A stretch of DNA of 64,000 nucleotides from Bin80 sp965203305 (GCA_965203305.1 OZ241874.1:1612001-1676000), one strand, 5' to 3'. Shown: positions 44,375 through 54,515, numbered from the stretch's first letter. The notes: generated by a model not told the origin, from the sequence alone. Made by a program: numbers and translations.

Positions 44375-46375
44375 CTATAGATTCATTCCAATGCCGGCCT
44401 GAAGAGAGCGGCCTTCTGCCGGCTCAAAGTAGCGTCCCCCAAAGGCATTTACGACCAGTGAACGTACATGCGGTTGATTAAGAGCATTCTGAATACGTAC
44501 AAAGGGAGCAAGTGTAATGTGGGGGCTGATTTGCCAGCTTGAACGGGAGAGGTAGAGATCCAGGACAACGAAGCTGTCAGATTGCGTGGAATTTTCATTG
44601 TCCCCCCACACTGCGGAGGCAGACTCAAGGACAATCTGGGCAGCCCACCCGCTGGCAGTTATGCCGTAAAGTGTCATATGGAGCTGATGAGAAGGTACGC
44701 CCGGAATTTTGCGGCCTTTGCCCGGATTGTTGAGGAAAATAAAGGAGCCATAACTATATGAGATTCGTACACCTGCGGGAGAGTTCGCAGGCCATTCAAG
44801 GGCAATTTCTGCGCCGCGGTGCCGATTCTTTCCACCATTCACATACCATGTACGCCCGTCTTCACTCTGCTGTGGGAGGAGCCGATCCCGTATGCGGAGG
44901 GAAAAGATCGCCAGGTCCAACTCAATGCGCAGGTGATCCAGTCTGCCACGCACTCCGGCTTCTGTTCCAAGGGTCTGCTGCGGACCAAGATCAGAATTGA
45001 ATCCACCGCGCTCCGAAGGGCTGTTGATGAGCTCCGTTGTGGTCGGTGTCTCAAAAGCAGTTCCTGTATTCGCATACCAGGTCAAGGTACCTGTGTGATA
45101 AAATACGCCGACCGATGGACTGAACGCCACGAAGGTTCGGTTCCCGCCTTGATCTCCGTCCGCTTGCAGATGATCCAGCATCGTGAATCGCAGCCGATCC
45201 AGCCTTGCTCCGGCGGAGAATCCAAATTTCGCTGAAAGATGTACGTTCAAACCTGCAAATACAGCAAGACTTCCTGCCGTTTCCTCCTGGTCAAGAAGCG
45301 TTCGGTTTCCCCTGTTGCCTGCGCTGTTGTTGAATCGGATGCGGTCATCCCGCATGTGTCGCAGGTCAATGCCTGTCGTAAATCCGAAATCTTCTCCTGC
45401 ATTTATCTGGAACTGGGCATACAGGCCGCCGGCAATGCGCTCCAGTTCACTCCAGGCAAAGCTCAGGGGATTCTCAAGATATCTGCGGATGCCATAGGCT
45501 GTTGCCGTTACACTGCCCTGACGGATCTGCCTGTGCAAGGTCACTCCGGTTTGCAGATGCAGGCTGGCCTTCCCTGCAGACATCTTTACATGTCTGGGGT
45601 CTGCCTGTCTGGGGTTCTGTGACATCTGTGCCAGCGTCAGCGAGCCGGGAGACAGAACATCCTGAATGGCTGCATTGAATGCAAACAGGATTGCTGTGCG
45701 GGGACCGGCTGCTGCTCGGACATGCACGCCTGCACGGGAGAAGTATCCTTTGCTATGTGCACGATATCCGGTTTTCCTTATCCCTGAAGCATGGGCGTTG
45801 ATCTGATACGGTCCAAATCGGAAATGAGTGCTTGCCAGTGCATGATGCAGTCCATGACTGCCTGCCATATATCGGATTCGAAGGGGGGAAGTCTCCGCAG
45901 AGCTGGCAAGGTGCAACACGCCTCCGCTGGCATTGCCCCAGAAAAGCGAGCTGGGTCCTCTGAGCAGTTCGGAATGCCCAATGAATACAGGATCCACCAC
46001 ATCCAGCATGCTCTGTCCGTCTGGCATGGTGAGTGGAATCCCGTTCAGGAACGCCTGTACCCCGCGCACTCCGAATGCCGCACGGTATCCCATTCCCCGG
46101 ACCAGGATTCTTTCCCCGAGGGCGAAATGCCCCCGCTCGCTGATCTGGGTCCCAGGCAGTCCGCGAAGTACACGCTGGAGAGACAGTCCAGGTTCGGAGA
46201 AAATGATGTCATGTTTCCGAACAAAAATGCTGCGGGCAGCAGTAGTATAGGTTTCCAGCTGTCGGGTGGACTGGACCGTCATCACGGGAAGAGATACAGT
46301 TGCTGAATCCTGTGCGGAACCTGTATGGGAGAGGATCCCGAGAAAGCAAAGAAAGACCGTGAAGCGATGACTCAT
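44375..46375 (-). CDS. TonB-dependent outer-membrane receptor
   Basis: The 666-residue protein starts with a signal peptide at 46375 (MSHRFTVFLCFLGILSHTGS-AQ). A plug domain follows (LQRVLRGLPGTQISERGHFA ... ILVRGMGYR ... GPSSLFWGNASGGVL), then a beta-barrel ending in an aromatic-rich terminal strand (RSLQAGIGMNL). It should import a metal chelate, vitamin or other large ligand using TonB energy; the ligand is unknown. The barrel has repeated tyrosine/aromatic strands such as TWYANTGTAFETPTTTELIN, a TonB signature region. Upstream in-frame codons beyond 46375 lack signal-peptide character and are excluded. Confidence 0.92.
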   Translation of the reverse strand: MSHRFTVFLCFLGILSHTGSAQDSATVSLPVMTVQSTRQLETYTTAARSIFVRKHDIIFSEPGLSLQRVLRGLPGTQISERGHFALGERILVRGMGYRAAFGVRGVQAFLNGIPLTMPDGQSMLDVVDPVFIGHSELLRGPSSLFWGNASGGVLHLASSAETSPLRIRYMAGSHGLHHALASTHFRFGPYQINAHASGIRKTGYRAHSKGYFSRAGVHVRAAAGPRTAILFAFNAAIQDVLSPGSLTLAQMSQNPRQADPRHVKMSAGKASLHLQTGVTLHRQIRQGSVTATAYGIRRYLENPLSFAWSELERIAGGLYAQFQINAGEDFGFTTGIDLRHMRDDRIRFNNSAGNRGNRTLLDQEETAGSLAVFAGLNVHLSAKFGFSAGARLDRLRFTMLDHLQADGDQGGNRTFVAFSPSVGVFYHTGTLTWYANTGTAFETPTTTELINSPSERGGFNSDLGPQQTLGTEAGVRGRLDHLRIELDLAIFSLRIRDRLLPQQSEDGRTWYVNGGKNRHRGAEIALEWPANSPAGVRISYSYGSFIFLNNPGKGRKIPGVPSHQLHMTLYGITASGWAAQIVLESASAVWGDNENSTQSDSFVVLDLYLSRSSWQISPHITLAPFVRIQNALNQPHVRSLVVNAFGGRYFEPAEGRSLQAGIGMNL

Positions 46376-46664
46376 GATACAGGCAGTGAGACAGCTTTGA
46401 ATGAGTATTGCGATTACTGGAAAGGTACTGCCCGGGGATGAACTATGGTGAACCCGGCTGCTGTTGTTCCGCAGTCTGATATTCATAATCAGAGTGCATA
46501 TACGATTCAGACGCGTCATGGTGTACTTTTCGCCCGCAGTCTGAGGTATATTCCCTAAATTGTTTGGTCAATCAGCAGGAGAATTTGTCCGGTACATTAA
46601 ATGAAACCCGATATCCATAACATGATCCACGGATTTTGCTGTACTAACTGGAATAGTCACATAC

Positions 46665-47348
46665 ATGCTTGTTGCGATTGAGGGAATTGATGGGGCAGGG
46701 AAGGGGACGCAGGCCAGACAGCTGCTGGAGCGCACTCGGAGTCTGGGGTATACCGCGGAGCTTCTTTCTTTTCCCCGTTACAAAGACACGCATTCTTCGG
46801 AGATGGTTGCGGCATACCTGAATGGCAAGTTTGGCACGCTGCAGGAGGTGCCTCCTGCATTTGCAGCGACCCTCTTTGCACTGGATCGCATGGAAAGCCG
46901 TCCTCACCTTGAGCAGATGTGCAGGGACTATGAACTGGTGATTGTTGACCGATACGTCGCGTCCAACCTTGCCTACCAGAGTGCACGGATTGCCATGCCA
47001 GAACGCATGATGTTCATGGAGTGGCTCTCGAATCTGGAATATGGGGTATATCGTCTGCCAAAGCCGGATGTAACATTCTTTCTTGATATTCCTTCTCGTG
47101 CATCCCAAAAACTGGTAGCCCGCAAAGAAATTCGTACGTATACCGAACAGGTGTATGATCTCCACGAGCGTGATGTGGAGTATCTCATCCGCGTAAAAGA
47201 AGTGTATCACTGGCTCATCAGTTTGCATATGCTGGATCCCCTCCAGATGATTGATTGCCATGATCACGATGGTACTTTGCGCGACATGGATGATATCGGG
47301 CAGGAAATCTGCGACCTGGTTGTTCAGCTCATAAATGGAGACGGGTGA
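46665..47348 (+). CDS. tmk: Thymidylate kinase
   Basis: The 227-residue P-loop kinase starts MLVAIEGIDGAGKGTQARQL, the Tmk P-loop with the GxDGxGK motif. The conserved DRY motif in VIVDRYVASNLAYQSARI follows, then a C-terminal LID region. It phosphorylates dTMP to dTDP. The length is typical to slightly long. It is divergent from the TonB receptor gene, with 289 bp between them that probably hold both promoters. Confidence 0.95.
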   Translation: MLVAIEGIDGAGKGTQARQLLERTRSLGYTAELLSFPRYKDTHSSEMVAAYLNGKFGTLQEVPPAFAATLFALDRMESRPHLEQMCRDYELVIVDRYVASNLAYQSARIAMPERMMFMEWLSNLEYGVYRLPKPDVTFFLDIPSRASQKLVARKEIRTYTEQVYDLHERDVEYLIRVKEVYHWLISLHMLDPLQMIDCHDHDGTLRDMDDIGQEICDLVVQLINGDG

Positions 47349-47496
47349 GGGGGCAGTCAGTCAGAATTTTGCTCAGAAATCCGATCCCCTTGATATCGGG
47401 CATCTGCGATTTATTCATGCTCCCCGTGAACCTCAAGCGATAATTTTACGTAAAGGGAGTGTAAAGAAGATGTTAACCAATCCTGATAAAGCCTGA

Positions 47497-48213
47497 ATGA
47501 CAAGACATATAATCCCGAGTTTTTGGCTTTTGTTGTTTGCAAACCTTTTCATACCCTTTATTATGGGTTGTCAAGGTACACATGAAGACGGAGAAGACTT
47601 CTCCGAATCCTTGGATAAAAAGGATGGGGCCGGCGAGAATTCTGGGTTCCCTGCGGGCGAGAATGATGCAGGGGACATAGAGTCTATCGCTCTGGAACTG
47701 TCAAATATCCTCGGAGAGGTATCGGGGTCCGTGAATGGCATTTCGGCAGTCAGCTACCAGGAACTTCAGAAAATTCTCCCGAAGAGTGTCAATGGAGTGT
47801 CCCCGGTCATAACAGACGGCCAGATGATTGAGATTGGAGGCGGGATATCCAAAGTGCATGGTGAATATGAGGATGGTGAACAGGTTGTAACCGTTGCGAT
47901 TATTGATCTGGCAGCATTTGGAAGGCTGGCAGCACTTTCGCTCTCGGACTGGCTTGATGAAGAAATTGACCGGGAAAGTGACCGGGGATTCGAGCGAACA
48001 CAAATCTTTCGGAGTCGAACCGGAGAGTATCCCATCTACAAAAAGTACCATAATGAACGCGGTCACGAATCATGCGAACTGCACTCGTGGGCGGAAGACC
48101 GATTTCTTGTTGCAATTATGGGTGATGGTGTCTCCATGTCCATCTGTGAATCGGCCAGAGACAGGATTTCATTCCGGCAGCTAGAGATTCTCGCGCAGGC
48201 ACAGGATGACTAG
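47497..48213 (+). CDS. Putative lipoprotein of unknown function
   Basis: The 238-residue protein begins with a long hydrophobic signal ending in lipobox IMGC (FWLLLFANLFIPFIMGC), then an acidic Ser/Gly/Glu-rich linker. A compact domain follows with VVTVAIIDLAAFGRLAALSL and a closing segment DRFLVAIMGDGVSMSI. I do not recognise the family. It may sit on the outer membrane or face the periplasm. It is followed 62 bp later by a large secreted BNR-repeat protein in the same direction; a functional link is unproven. Confidence 0.75.
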   Translation: MTRHIIPSFWLLLFANLFIPFIMGCQGTHEDGEDFSESLDKKDGAGENSGFPAGENDAGDIESIALELSNILGEVSGSVNGISAVSYQELQKILPKSVNGVSPVITDGQMIEIGGGISKVHGEYEDGEQVVTVAIIDLAAFGRLAALSLSDWLDEEIDRESDRGFERTQIFRSRTGEYPIYKKYHNERGHESCELHSWAEDRFLVAIMGDGVSMSICESARDRISFRQLEILAQAQDD

Positions 48214-48275
48214 CCGAAAGAGTGAATCTTGTTGCTGATCGCCGTAACTTTGGTCACACAAGATTCTGTCTTTTC

Positions 48276-51161
48276 ATGCGGTGTTGTCTGTTCCTGTCTC
48301 TTTCTCTGGTTTTTCAGATTCCAGTGCTGACTGCTCAGGTAGCGGAGATGTCTTCTCTCGTGCCCCCAACACCTGGAGCGGAGCGGTTGAGCAGCTTTGA
48401 TCAGCGTCTCCATGATTCACAGCATTCTCTCCTCTCCAACATAGAGCTGGTGAGTATTGGTCCGACCGTTATGAGCGGGCGGATCGTGGACATTGATGCC
48501 AATCCAGAGGAGCCAGAACACATGTATGTGGCGTATGCATCCGGCGGCCTCTGGCGAAGCGAAACCAATGGGATTTCTTTCAAGCCTCTGTTTGACGGGG
48601 AGGCCTCTATGACTATCGGGGATATTGCTGTGGACTGGACACATGACGAGGTGATCTGGGTTGGTACAGGTGAAAACAACTCCAGCCGGTCCTCTTATGC
48701 CGGGACAGGCATGTATCGGTCCACAGACCGGGGAGAATCCTGGGAGCATATGGGGCTAGAGGATATGCACCGGACTGGCCGAATTGTTCTGCATCCCGCA
48801 GATACGCAAACCGTGTGGGTTGCCGCAGCTGGTGCACTCTACTCCGACAGTCCTCATCGGGGGATCTACAAGACCAGTGATGGTGGAAAAACCTGGACCC
48901 AAACGCTCTTTATCTCGGATAAAGCGGGGATCATTGATCTGGTCATTGATCCCGTGAATCCTGATGTTCTGTATGCTGCAAGCTGGTATCGCGAGCGCCG
49001 GGCATGGAATTTTGTGGAGGGCGGGAGCGAATCCAAGATATGGAAATCAACAGACGGAGGAGTCTCGTGGAAACAGCTTTCTGAAAATGGGCTTCCAAGT
49101 GGAGATACCGTCGGGCGTATCGGGCTGGCCATTTTCCCGGACAACCCCGGTATCCTCTACGCTCTTGTTGACAATCAGGATCGCAGAGCCCCGGAAGATG
49201 AAGAAGATAGTCCCGCTCTGACACGAGATGCACTCCGATCCATGAGCAGGTCCGAATTTCTGCAACTGGAGGATGAGGCAATTGCAGAGTATCTGGCAGA
49301 GAACAACTTTGAAGAGAAGTACAGCGCAGAAGTGATTCGAGGCATGGTGGAGGAGGGAACGATTGAGCCAGTGCATCTGGTCTGGTATGTTGAGGATGCG
49401 AATCGGGAACTGTTTGATACGCCCGTGATCGGTGCCGAGGTGTATCGTTCCGATGACGGGGGCGCATCCTGGCAGCGGACGCATGAGAATTATCTGGACC
49501 GGGTCTACAATTCGTATGGATACTACTTCGGGGAAATTCGTGTAGACTCCCGCAATTCTGACCGAATCTATATTTTGGGTGTTCCTCTTCTAACCTCGGG
49601 AGATGGTGGAGCATCCTGGGAATCCATCGGTGGCCCGAGCGTGCATGTGGATCATCAGGCTCTCTGGATCAATCCCTCTCGTTCCGGGCATCTGATCAGC
49701 GGAAATGATGGAGGGCTGAACATCACCTATGACAATGGAAAATCATGGTTTAAGGGGAATACACCTTCAGTAGGGCAGTTCTATGCCATCGGTGTAGATG
49801 ATCAAACGCCGTATCATGTTTATGGGGGACTGCAGGATAACGGGGTCTGGGGCGGCCCGCATACGTATGCAGAATCAGTCGGCTGGCATGCCTATGGCAA
49901 GTATCCGTACACTTCCTATCTGGGGGGTGATGGCATGCAGGTTGAGGTGGATACCCGTACAAATGACATCATCTATACGGGTTCACAGTTTGGTGCATAC
50001 CGGCGCATAGAGACAGCCACAGGATCTCGCAAATCAATCCGTCCCCGGCATAAACTGGGAGAGCGGCCTCTTCGGTACAACTGGCAGACTCCCATTCATC
50101 TGTCCCGACACAATCAGGATGTACTGTATTATGGCTCGAACAAACTTCATCGCTCCTTTAATCGCGGAGACGACTGGGAAACTCTCTCCGGTGATCTGAC
50201 CCGTGGCGGCCGTCGTGGAGATGTGCCATATGGTACATTAACGAGTATTGATGAGTCTCCTCTGCGATTCGGACTGGTGTATACAGGTTCGGATGACGGG
50301 CTCGTTCATGTGTCACGGGATGGGGGATATGTTTGGGAGAACATTACAGGGGACGATTGGGGAGAGCTCTGGGTAAGCCGTGTGGAGGCATCCAGTCATG
50401 AACTTGGCCGGGTATACGTAACACTCAATGGATACAGGTGGGATCATTTTGCTCCGTATGTCTATCGGTCGGACGATTTTGGGCAGACATGGGAAGCTCT
50501 GCATGCTGGCTTGCCCATGGAGCCTGTCAACGTAATCCTGGAAGATCCGGTAAATGCGTCGGTACTTTATGTGGGGACTGATCACGGTTTGTATGTGTCC
50601 CTGGACGGGGGAGAGTCTTTTATGGCGATGCAGAATGGAATGCCTCATGTGCCGGTTCATGACCTCAAACTGCAACATCGGAGGAAACACCTGCTCATTG
50701 GCACACATGGCCGCTCCATTTATCGTGCGGATATTGCCCTGATTCAGTCCTTGACCCCTGAGGTGACGCAGAGTCCGCTGAAGGTATTTGCGCTGGATAC
50801 ACAGGAGTACAGTGCAAACTGGGGCAGCCGTTCTGTCTGGTGGGGGGAGTATGCCATTCCCAAATTGCTGATTCCGTACTGGGCCGGGACAAAGTCACAG
50901 GCAACGATAGAAGTCCGAGATGGAGATGGTGCAGTTCTGCGTACACTGAATGACGATGCAGAGCGGGGGCTGAATTTCTTCACGTATGACTTGTCCGCAG
51001 ATGAGGAAGCGGCTGCTCTGTTACCTGCACAGGACGATTCGCCGCTGGAGCCAGGCGAGAATGGAGAATACTATTTGCCTCCCGGCGAATATCAGATTCT
51101 GTTCCGACTCGGAAGTACAGAAGAAACGGTGACACTCCAGATCAGTCCGCCGCAGGATTAG
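48276..51161 (+). CDS. Secreted BNR/VPS10-type beta-propeller protein
   Basis: The 961-residue protein has a signal peptide at 48276 (MRCCLFLSLSLVFQIPVLTA-Q) and at least nine Asp-box-like repeats, for example STDRGESWEHM, TSDGGKTWTQ, STDGGVSWKQ, SDDGGASWQR, SDDFGQTWEA and SLDGGESF. Such repeats form two sortilin-like ten-bladed propellers, as in the 'glycosyl hydrolase, BNR repeat' proteins of Bacteroidota. An insertion around residues 310-390 is acidic (DRRAPEDEEDSPAL). A C-terminal beta domain (QATIEVRDGDGAVLRTL) is present. An enzymatic role is doubtful; it probably binds an extracellular ligand. It ends 20 bp inside the convergent M23 peptidase gene. Confidence 0.9.
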   Translation: MRCCLFLSLSLVFQIPVLTAQVAEMSSLVPPTPGAERLSSFDQRLHDSQHSLLSNIELVSIGPTVMSGRIVDIDANPEEPEHMYVAYASGGLWRSETNGISFKPLFDGEASMTIGDIAVDWTHDEVIWVGTGENNSSRSSYAGTGMYRSTDRGESWEHMGLEDMHRTGRIVLHPADTQTVWVAAAGALYSDSPHRGIYKTSDGGKTWTQTLFISDKAGIIDLVIDPVNPDVLYAASWYRERRAWNFVEGGSESKIWKSTDGGVSWKQLSENGLPSGDTVGRIGLAIFPDNPGILYALVDNQDRRAPEDEEDSPALTRDALRSMSRSEFLQLEDEAIAEYLAENNFEEKYSAEVIRGMVEEGTIEPVHLVWYVEDANRELFDTPVIGAEVYRSDDGGASWQRTHENYLDRVYNSYGYYFGEIRVDSRNSDRIYILGVPLLTSGDGGASWESIGGPSVHVDHQALWINPSRSGHLISGNDGGLNITYDNGKSWFKGNTPSVGQFYAIGVDDQTPYHVYGGLQDNGVWGGPHTYAESVGWHAYGKYPYTSYLGGDGMQVEVDTRTNDIIYTGSQFGAYRRIETATGSRKSIRPRHKLGERPLRYNWQTPIHLSRHNQDVLYYGSNKLHRSFNRGDDWETLSGDLTRGGRRGDVPYGTLTSIDESPLRFGLVYTGSDDGLVHVSRDGGYVWENITGDDWGELWVSRVEASSHELGRVYVTLNGYRWDHFAPYVYRSDDFGQTWEALHAGLPMEPVNVILEDPVNASVLYVGTDHGLYVSLDGGESFMAMQNGMPHVPVHDLKLQHRRKHLLIGTHGRSIYRADIALIQSLTPEVTQSPLKVFALDTQEYSANWGSRSVWWGEYAIPKLLIPYWAGTKSQATIEVRDGDGAVLRTLNDDAERGLNFFTYDLSADEEAAALLPAQDDSPLEPGENGEYYLPPGEYQILFRLGSTEETVTLQISPPQD

Positions 51162-52359
51162 CGGAAGAGACCAGTTGAGATTTCAGCTGGTTGACGATCT
51201 GGTTGAACTGTGGCATAAACTCTTCGGGGAGCGGCTCTGACGGCGGCATCTCTACCTTCATGGCATCCACCTGTCGCCCATTTTTCCAGAAGCGATAACA
51301 GACATGGGGGCCTGTGGCGAATCCTGTACTGCCCACATAGCCAATCCGCTGGCCCTGGTTCACTCGGACACCCGGACGAATCCCATTCTCAATTCGAGAC
51401 ATATGGAGGTACCCGGTCGTATAGACATCATTATGTCGAATTTTGACATAATTTCCATTTCCCCGTGTGTAGGAAGCAGCGATCACGGAGCCGTCGGCGG
51501 TCGCAAAGATGGGGGTTCCCCTGGCAGCGGCGAAATCGGTACCCAAATGAGGTTTATACCGTTTTTGTACTGGGTGAAACCGGCGGAGACTGTACCGGGA
51601 GGAGATACGCCTGTAGTTGATGGGTGCCCGCAGAAACGGCCGTCTCAGTGAATGTCCACTCTCATCATAAAAGCCACCGATACTGTCTGACGGAAAAAAG
51701 AATGCAAAAAAATCTTTCCCGTCATGGTTCATCCGTGCTCCTCTGATATCCACAGAGATGGAGTGTCCATTTACAATCTTCTCTTCAAACTGGAGTGAAA
51801 AATTGTCCTCTGGCTGCAGGTGAAAAAAGCTGATTTGCCAGGCGAAGATATCGCTAAGTTTTGTGGTTAATTCAGGATTAAGTCCAGCATCTTCCACCGC
51901 CTGTGAAAGAGATGTTTTTACGGTTCCTGATCCGGTCCGTGTTACTGTGGACACGGGAAAGAAATCCTCATGTACCAGTACCGAATCTCGCAGATCAAAG
52001 ACCAGGAAGCGTTCCACGCTGGGCTGATACACAATGAAAGAAGTTGTTCCTTCTGCGGGGTCAGTATAGGCGTACAGAGGATCCCCTTTTCGAATTTTCC
52101 GCAGGTCTATGTACGATGATGCCTTTTCGGAAGCCATGCGAATGACATCCGGGGATATTCCCTGGTCATGCATGATGGATCCAAGGGTTTCGCCTCCCTG
52201 GACACGGGTCGCGTGTTCAGCAAGTCCGGTCAGGGGAAGCTGAAATTGATTTCGTTCCACCTCGGCTGCTTTTGGGGATCGCGGATCACCCTCTGGGCTG
52301 GTCGGAAACAGGAATGCAGCTAGCATGCACAGACATGCATAGAAGTAGCATTTTCTCAT
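51142..52359 (-). CDS. M23-family murein endopeptidase with LysM-like N-terminal region
   Basis: The 405-residue protein has a signal peptide (MRKCYFYACLCMLAAFLFPT) and an OapA/LysM-like region (ATRVQGGETLGSIMHDQGIS). A C-terminal LytM domain carries the zinc ligands in HLGTDFAAARGTPIFATADG and GYLHMSRI ... GPHVCYRFWKNGR (H-x-G-x-D, HxH-equivalent). It should cleave peptidoglycan cross-links in the periplasm, like MepM. It converges with the BNR gene (20-bp overlap of 3' ends). The catalytic residues look intact. Confidence 0.94.
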   Translation of the reverse strand: MRKCYFYACLCMLAAFLFPTSPEGDPRSPKAAEVERNQFQLPLTGLAEHATRVQGGETLGSIMHDQGISPDVIRMASEKASSYIDLRKIRKGDPLYAYTDPAEGTTSFIVYQPSVERFLVFDLRDSVLVHEDFFPVSTVTRTGSGTVKTSLSQAVEDAGLNPELTTKLSDIFAWQISFFHLQPEDNFSLQFEEKIVNGHSISVDIRGARMNHDGKDFFAFFFPSDSIGGFYDESGHSLRRPFLRAPINYRRISSRYSLRRFHPVQKRYKPHLGTDFAAARGTPIFATADGSVIAASYTRGNGNYVKIRHNDVYTTGYLHMSRIENGIRPGVRVNQGQRIGYVGSTGFATGPHVCYRFWKNGRQVDAMKVEMPPSEPLPEEFMPQFNQIVNQLKSQLVSSANPAAD

Positions 52360-52404
52360 ATTACCTCATGTTTTCTTGTGGATTTTGTTGGAAAGGTGAG
52401 TGCT

Positions 52405-52947
52405 TTACTGCTCCCACCTTACGTCCGAAACTCCTGAATCGTGATTTGCTCGCCTGGCTAGTATAAAAAGTAAATCGGACAATCGGTTGAGGTAGTGCAA
52501 AATGTATGATTCTGAGGATATGGCTTCCAGGTTTTCAGCCACATAGCGTTCCGCGCGCCGGCATATTCCACGTGCCAGGTGCAGCATGGATGCCGCCTGT
52601 GTACCGCCCGGCAGGATGAAGTACTGGAGGGGGGGCAGCTTGCCTTCCCAGTTATCAATTTCCTTCTCCAGAGCCAGGACATGTTCTTCTTCAATGCGCG
52701 GAACGGCAGTCTTTGCATCAGGGGGGGTAGCGAGATCTGCACCAAGGATAAACAATTCATGCTGCAGACGCAGGATCGTTGAGCGCATGGCTGACTCAGC
52801 GGGTAACGCCGCAAGCGCAGCCCCCAGAGCAGCATTGGTTTCATCCACCCCTCCCATGGCCTGCACGCGAGGATGGAATTTGGGCACGCGGCCTGCTCCA
52901 TAGAGCCCCGTAGTTCCGTCATCCCCTGTACGGGTATAGATCTTCAT
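52405..52947 (-). CDS. PduO-type cob(I)alamin adenosyltransferase
   Basis: The 180-residue trimeric ATP:cobalamin adenosyltransferase has MKIYTRTGDDGTTGLYGAGR at the N-terminus, GGVDETNAALG, and the cofactor-binding helix ARGICRRAERYVAENLEAIS followed by YLNRLSDLLFILARRAN. It makes adenosylcobalamin from cobalamin, for use by mutases or diol dehydratases. The arginine and asparagine residues that bind ATP and cobalamin (RxxCRRAER, LNRLSD) are present. It starts upstream of the M23 gene on the same strand, 45 bp apart. Confidence 0.96.
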   Translation of the reverse strand: MKIYTRTGDDGTTGLYGAGRVPKFHPRVQAMGGVDETNAALGAALAALPAESAMRSTILRLQHELFILGADLATPPDAKTAVPRIEEEHVLALEKEIDNWEGKLPPLQYFILPGGTQAASMLHLARGICRRAERYVAENLEAISSESYILHYLNRLSDLLFILARRANHDSGVSDVRWEQ

Positions 52948-53508
52948 AAAGAGCAGGTGGGGTAGCGGAGTATGTTCCAGTCGGCAGGGCGGGGCATCTT
53001 CGAATACTCTAGCCGCGGCCCTGCCTGAAAGTTAAGAAATCTTGGACAAGACACCAAATCGTTGCTATCTCTCCCTCACTTGCGGAATGGCATCAGCTGT
53101 TCAAGCTCAAGGCAAACAAGAGCAATTTATGGTGGGGCAGCGACATATCAGACATCTCCTCCAATTCCGAGAAGCCCCTTCCTGGCAAGAGCCATAGCAA
53201 ATGCCCTGACTCAATCCAAAAGAAGCACATACATCTCTGAAATTTATTTTTCCATGATACGCATCCCGAAGGGAAAGCCAGACTAATTCTGTCCTTGCGG
53301 GACCCGTCTGAAAATAAACTCCGCGGTAGCAAACAGTCCTTGACACTGATCAGGGGAACCGGAATTTTAGAAATGTCTAGAGTGCCCAATTTGCTATCCT
53401 TGCACCATGCCATGAACCCTGGGAGGTGTGTAAAGTGTAGCAGTCAGGTGTTTTTGCAAGAGACCAGCCAGGATAAAACAGCAGTCCAGTTGCTGCTGAA
53501 ATAGCGGC
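52948..53508. other. Spacer with one strong hairpin
   Basis: No gene is supported in these 561 bases. A GC-rich hairpin with 8-bp arms (GGCAGGGC at 52983, GCCCTGCC at 53018) lies upstream of the adenosyltransferase gene but has no T-run and no recognisable cobalamin-riboswitch core. Short open frames on the minus strand around 53093-53413 (for example DAYHGKINFRDVCASFGLS) are unrecognised. TTTTTGCAAGAGA at 53451 may be one end of the 100-bp repeat found at 54516, 60306 and 61577. Confidence 0.4.
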
Positions 53509-54114
53509 ATGATGAAGCGAGTGATCCTGTTTTCCATCCTTTTTACCGGATGCACTACCAGTACACAAACTCAGTGGAGGGTAGCGGATGCCTATGATCA
53601 TCGGAATGAAAGTATGGGGAAACAAATTGCAAGTTCGGGATGGACGCATTCCGAGAATGGAACAGGAAAGAGTATGCGTCTAAGTGTGCAGTCCAGAAAC
53701 GATGCCCCCTGCACAAGCACAATATATTCTCGGGGTGGCCCCCCACCCGCAGATCCCGAGCTTGTACCGCAAGGAAAAGACAAGAAAGGATTTGTCCAAG
53801 ACAATATATTTTACACACCTGTACAGGTAAATGGGAACGAAAGGGAGGCCTATGGAGTGATATACGGGATGGCACCAAATACTTTGGTGCTAAAAATAGG
53901 TCATCCTGATGATTTTTACGACTGGAAAATTACCTCTGAAAGCGAATTTGAAAGACTTTTTAATGATATTACATACAAATTCACGCGCCTACTGGTGGAG
54001 GCAGAGACATTCAAGATCACGCTCCCGACACGCGATTATGGAAATTTGATTTATAAGTTTGATATGACGGGATCACACGAAGCAATTCGGACGGTATGTT
54101 CCGACATATTGTAA
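53509..54114 (+). CDS. Putative lipoprotein, first gene of a rearranged locus
   Basis: The 201-residue protein starts MMKRVILFSILFTGC, a short lipoprotein signal with lipobox FTGC. It continues as a polar protein with a GGPPPADPELVPQGKD loop and a C-terminal half (IGHPDDFYDWKITSESEFER ... LPTRDYGNLIYKFDMTGS) that looks folded. I do not recognise the family. The last 74 residues are duplicated as a fragment at 55497-55720 (98% DNA identity). The next lipoprotein-like start (54096) overlaps its end. Confidence 0.75.
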   Translation: MMKRVILFSILFTGCTTSTQTQWRVADAYDHRNESMGKQIASSGWTHSENGTGKSMRLSVQSRNDAPCTSTIYSRGGPPPADPELVPQGKDKKGFVQDNIFYTPVQVNGNEREAYGVIYGMAPNTLVLKIGHPDDFYDWKITSESEFERLFNDITYKFTRLLVEAETFKITLPTRDYGNLIYKFDMTGSHEAIRTVCSDIL

Positions 54115-54157
54115 CACTTGCAACTCTTGTATTCGTCTTTTGCAGGAAGAAAACAAG
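53891..54157 (+). repeat. 267-bp direct repeat, left copy (S1)
   Basis: This segment recurs at 55497-55763 with 6 differences in 267 bases and no gaps. It covers the 3' end of the lipoprotein gene and the signal-peptide start of the next gene (MFRHIVTLATLVFVFC). Homology ends exactly where the 19-bp inverted repeat region begins. Confidence 0.93.
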
Positions 54158-54160
54158 GGA

Positions 54161-54179
54161 AGTTATAAAGGAAACTGTA
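54161..54179 (+). repeat. 19-bp inverted repeat, left arm
   Basis: AGTTATAAAGGAAACTGTA is found here and, on the opposite strand, at 55475-55493. A one-mismatch third copy in the direct orientation is at 55354-55372. The preceding GGGA is also shared, apart from one extra A here. Both arms are read in the same frame (VIKETV) by the gene entering the segment. Confidence 0.88.
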
Positions 54180-54515
54180 ACAAATACGGAAGAACCATGA
54201 ATATCAGCGTCCGAACGAATTTACTGAATATGATTCGATTGGATTGATTCACGAGGGACTTCTTGCGGAATCCAGTGCTCGGGATACATCCACTGGATAT
54301 ATCTAGCTTGGTCATTCCGTTGCAGGAAGCATTCCCTTACCAGAAACTGGAAGGTTTGCACTTGGCAGTGAATTGACTTGGTATGCACTTGATCCCGATA
54401 CAGATATGATTGTAGACAGCATCCAGTTTGATTTTCCATTTACGTTTGGAGAGCAAAAGACGCGTTCCATCGGATTTTCCCTTGCCCGGAGAGGGCATGT
54501 CTATCTGGTACGTAT

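Noticed and set aside
52378..52399. TGTGGATTTTGTTGGAAAGG resembling the AAA+ element end
   Set aside because: It shares a run with the terminal repeat but lacks the AATTCCC outer end, and no ATPase or second end is nearby. A similar short match at 46630 shows it can be chance.
52983..53025. Hairpin upstream of the cobalamin adenosyltransferase as a B12 riboswitch
   Set aside because: Only one simple stem is present; the conserved B12-box core is not visible.
53107..53346. 79-codon minus-strand frame (DAYHGKINFRDVCASFGLS)
   Set aside because: Cysteine-rich end, overlapping frames of similar length and no recognisable family; not supportable as a gene.
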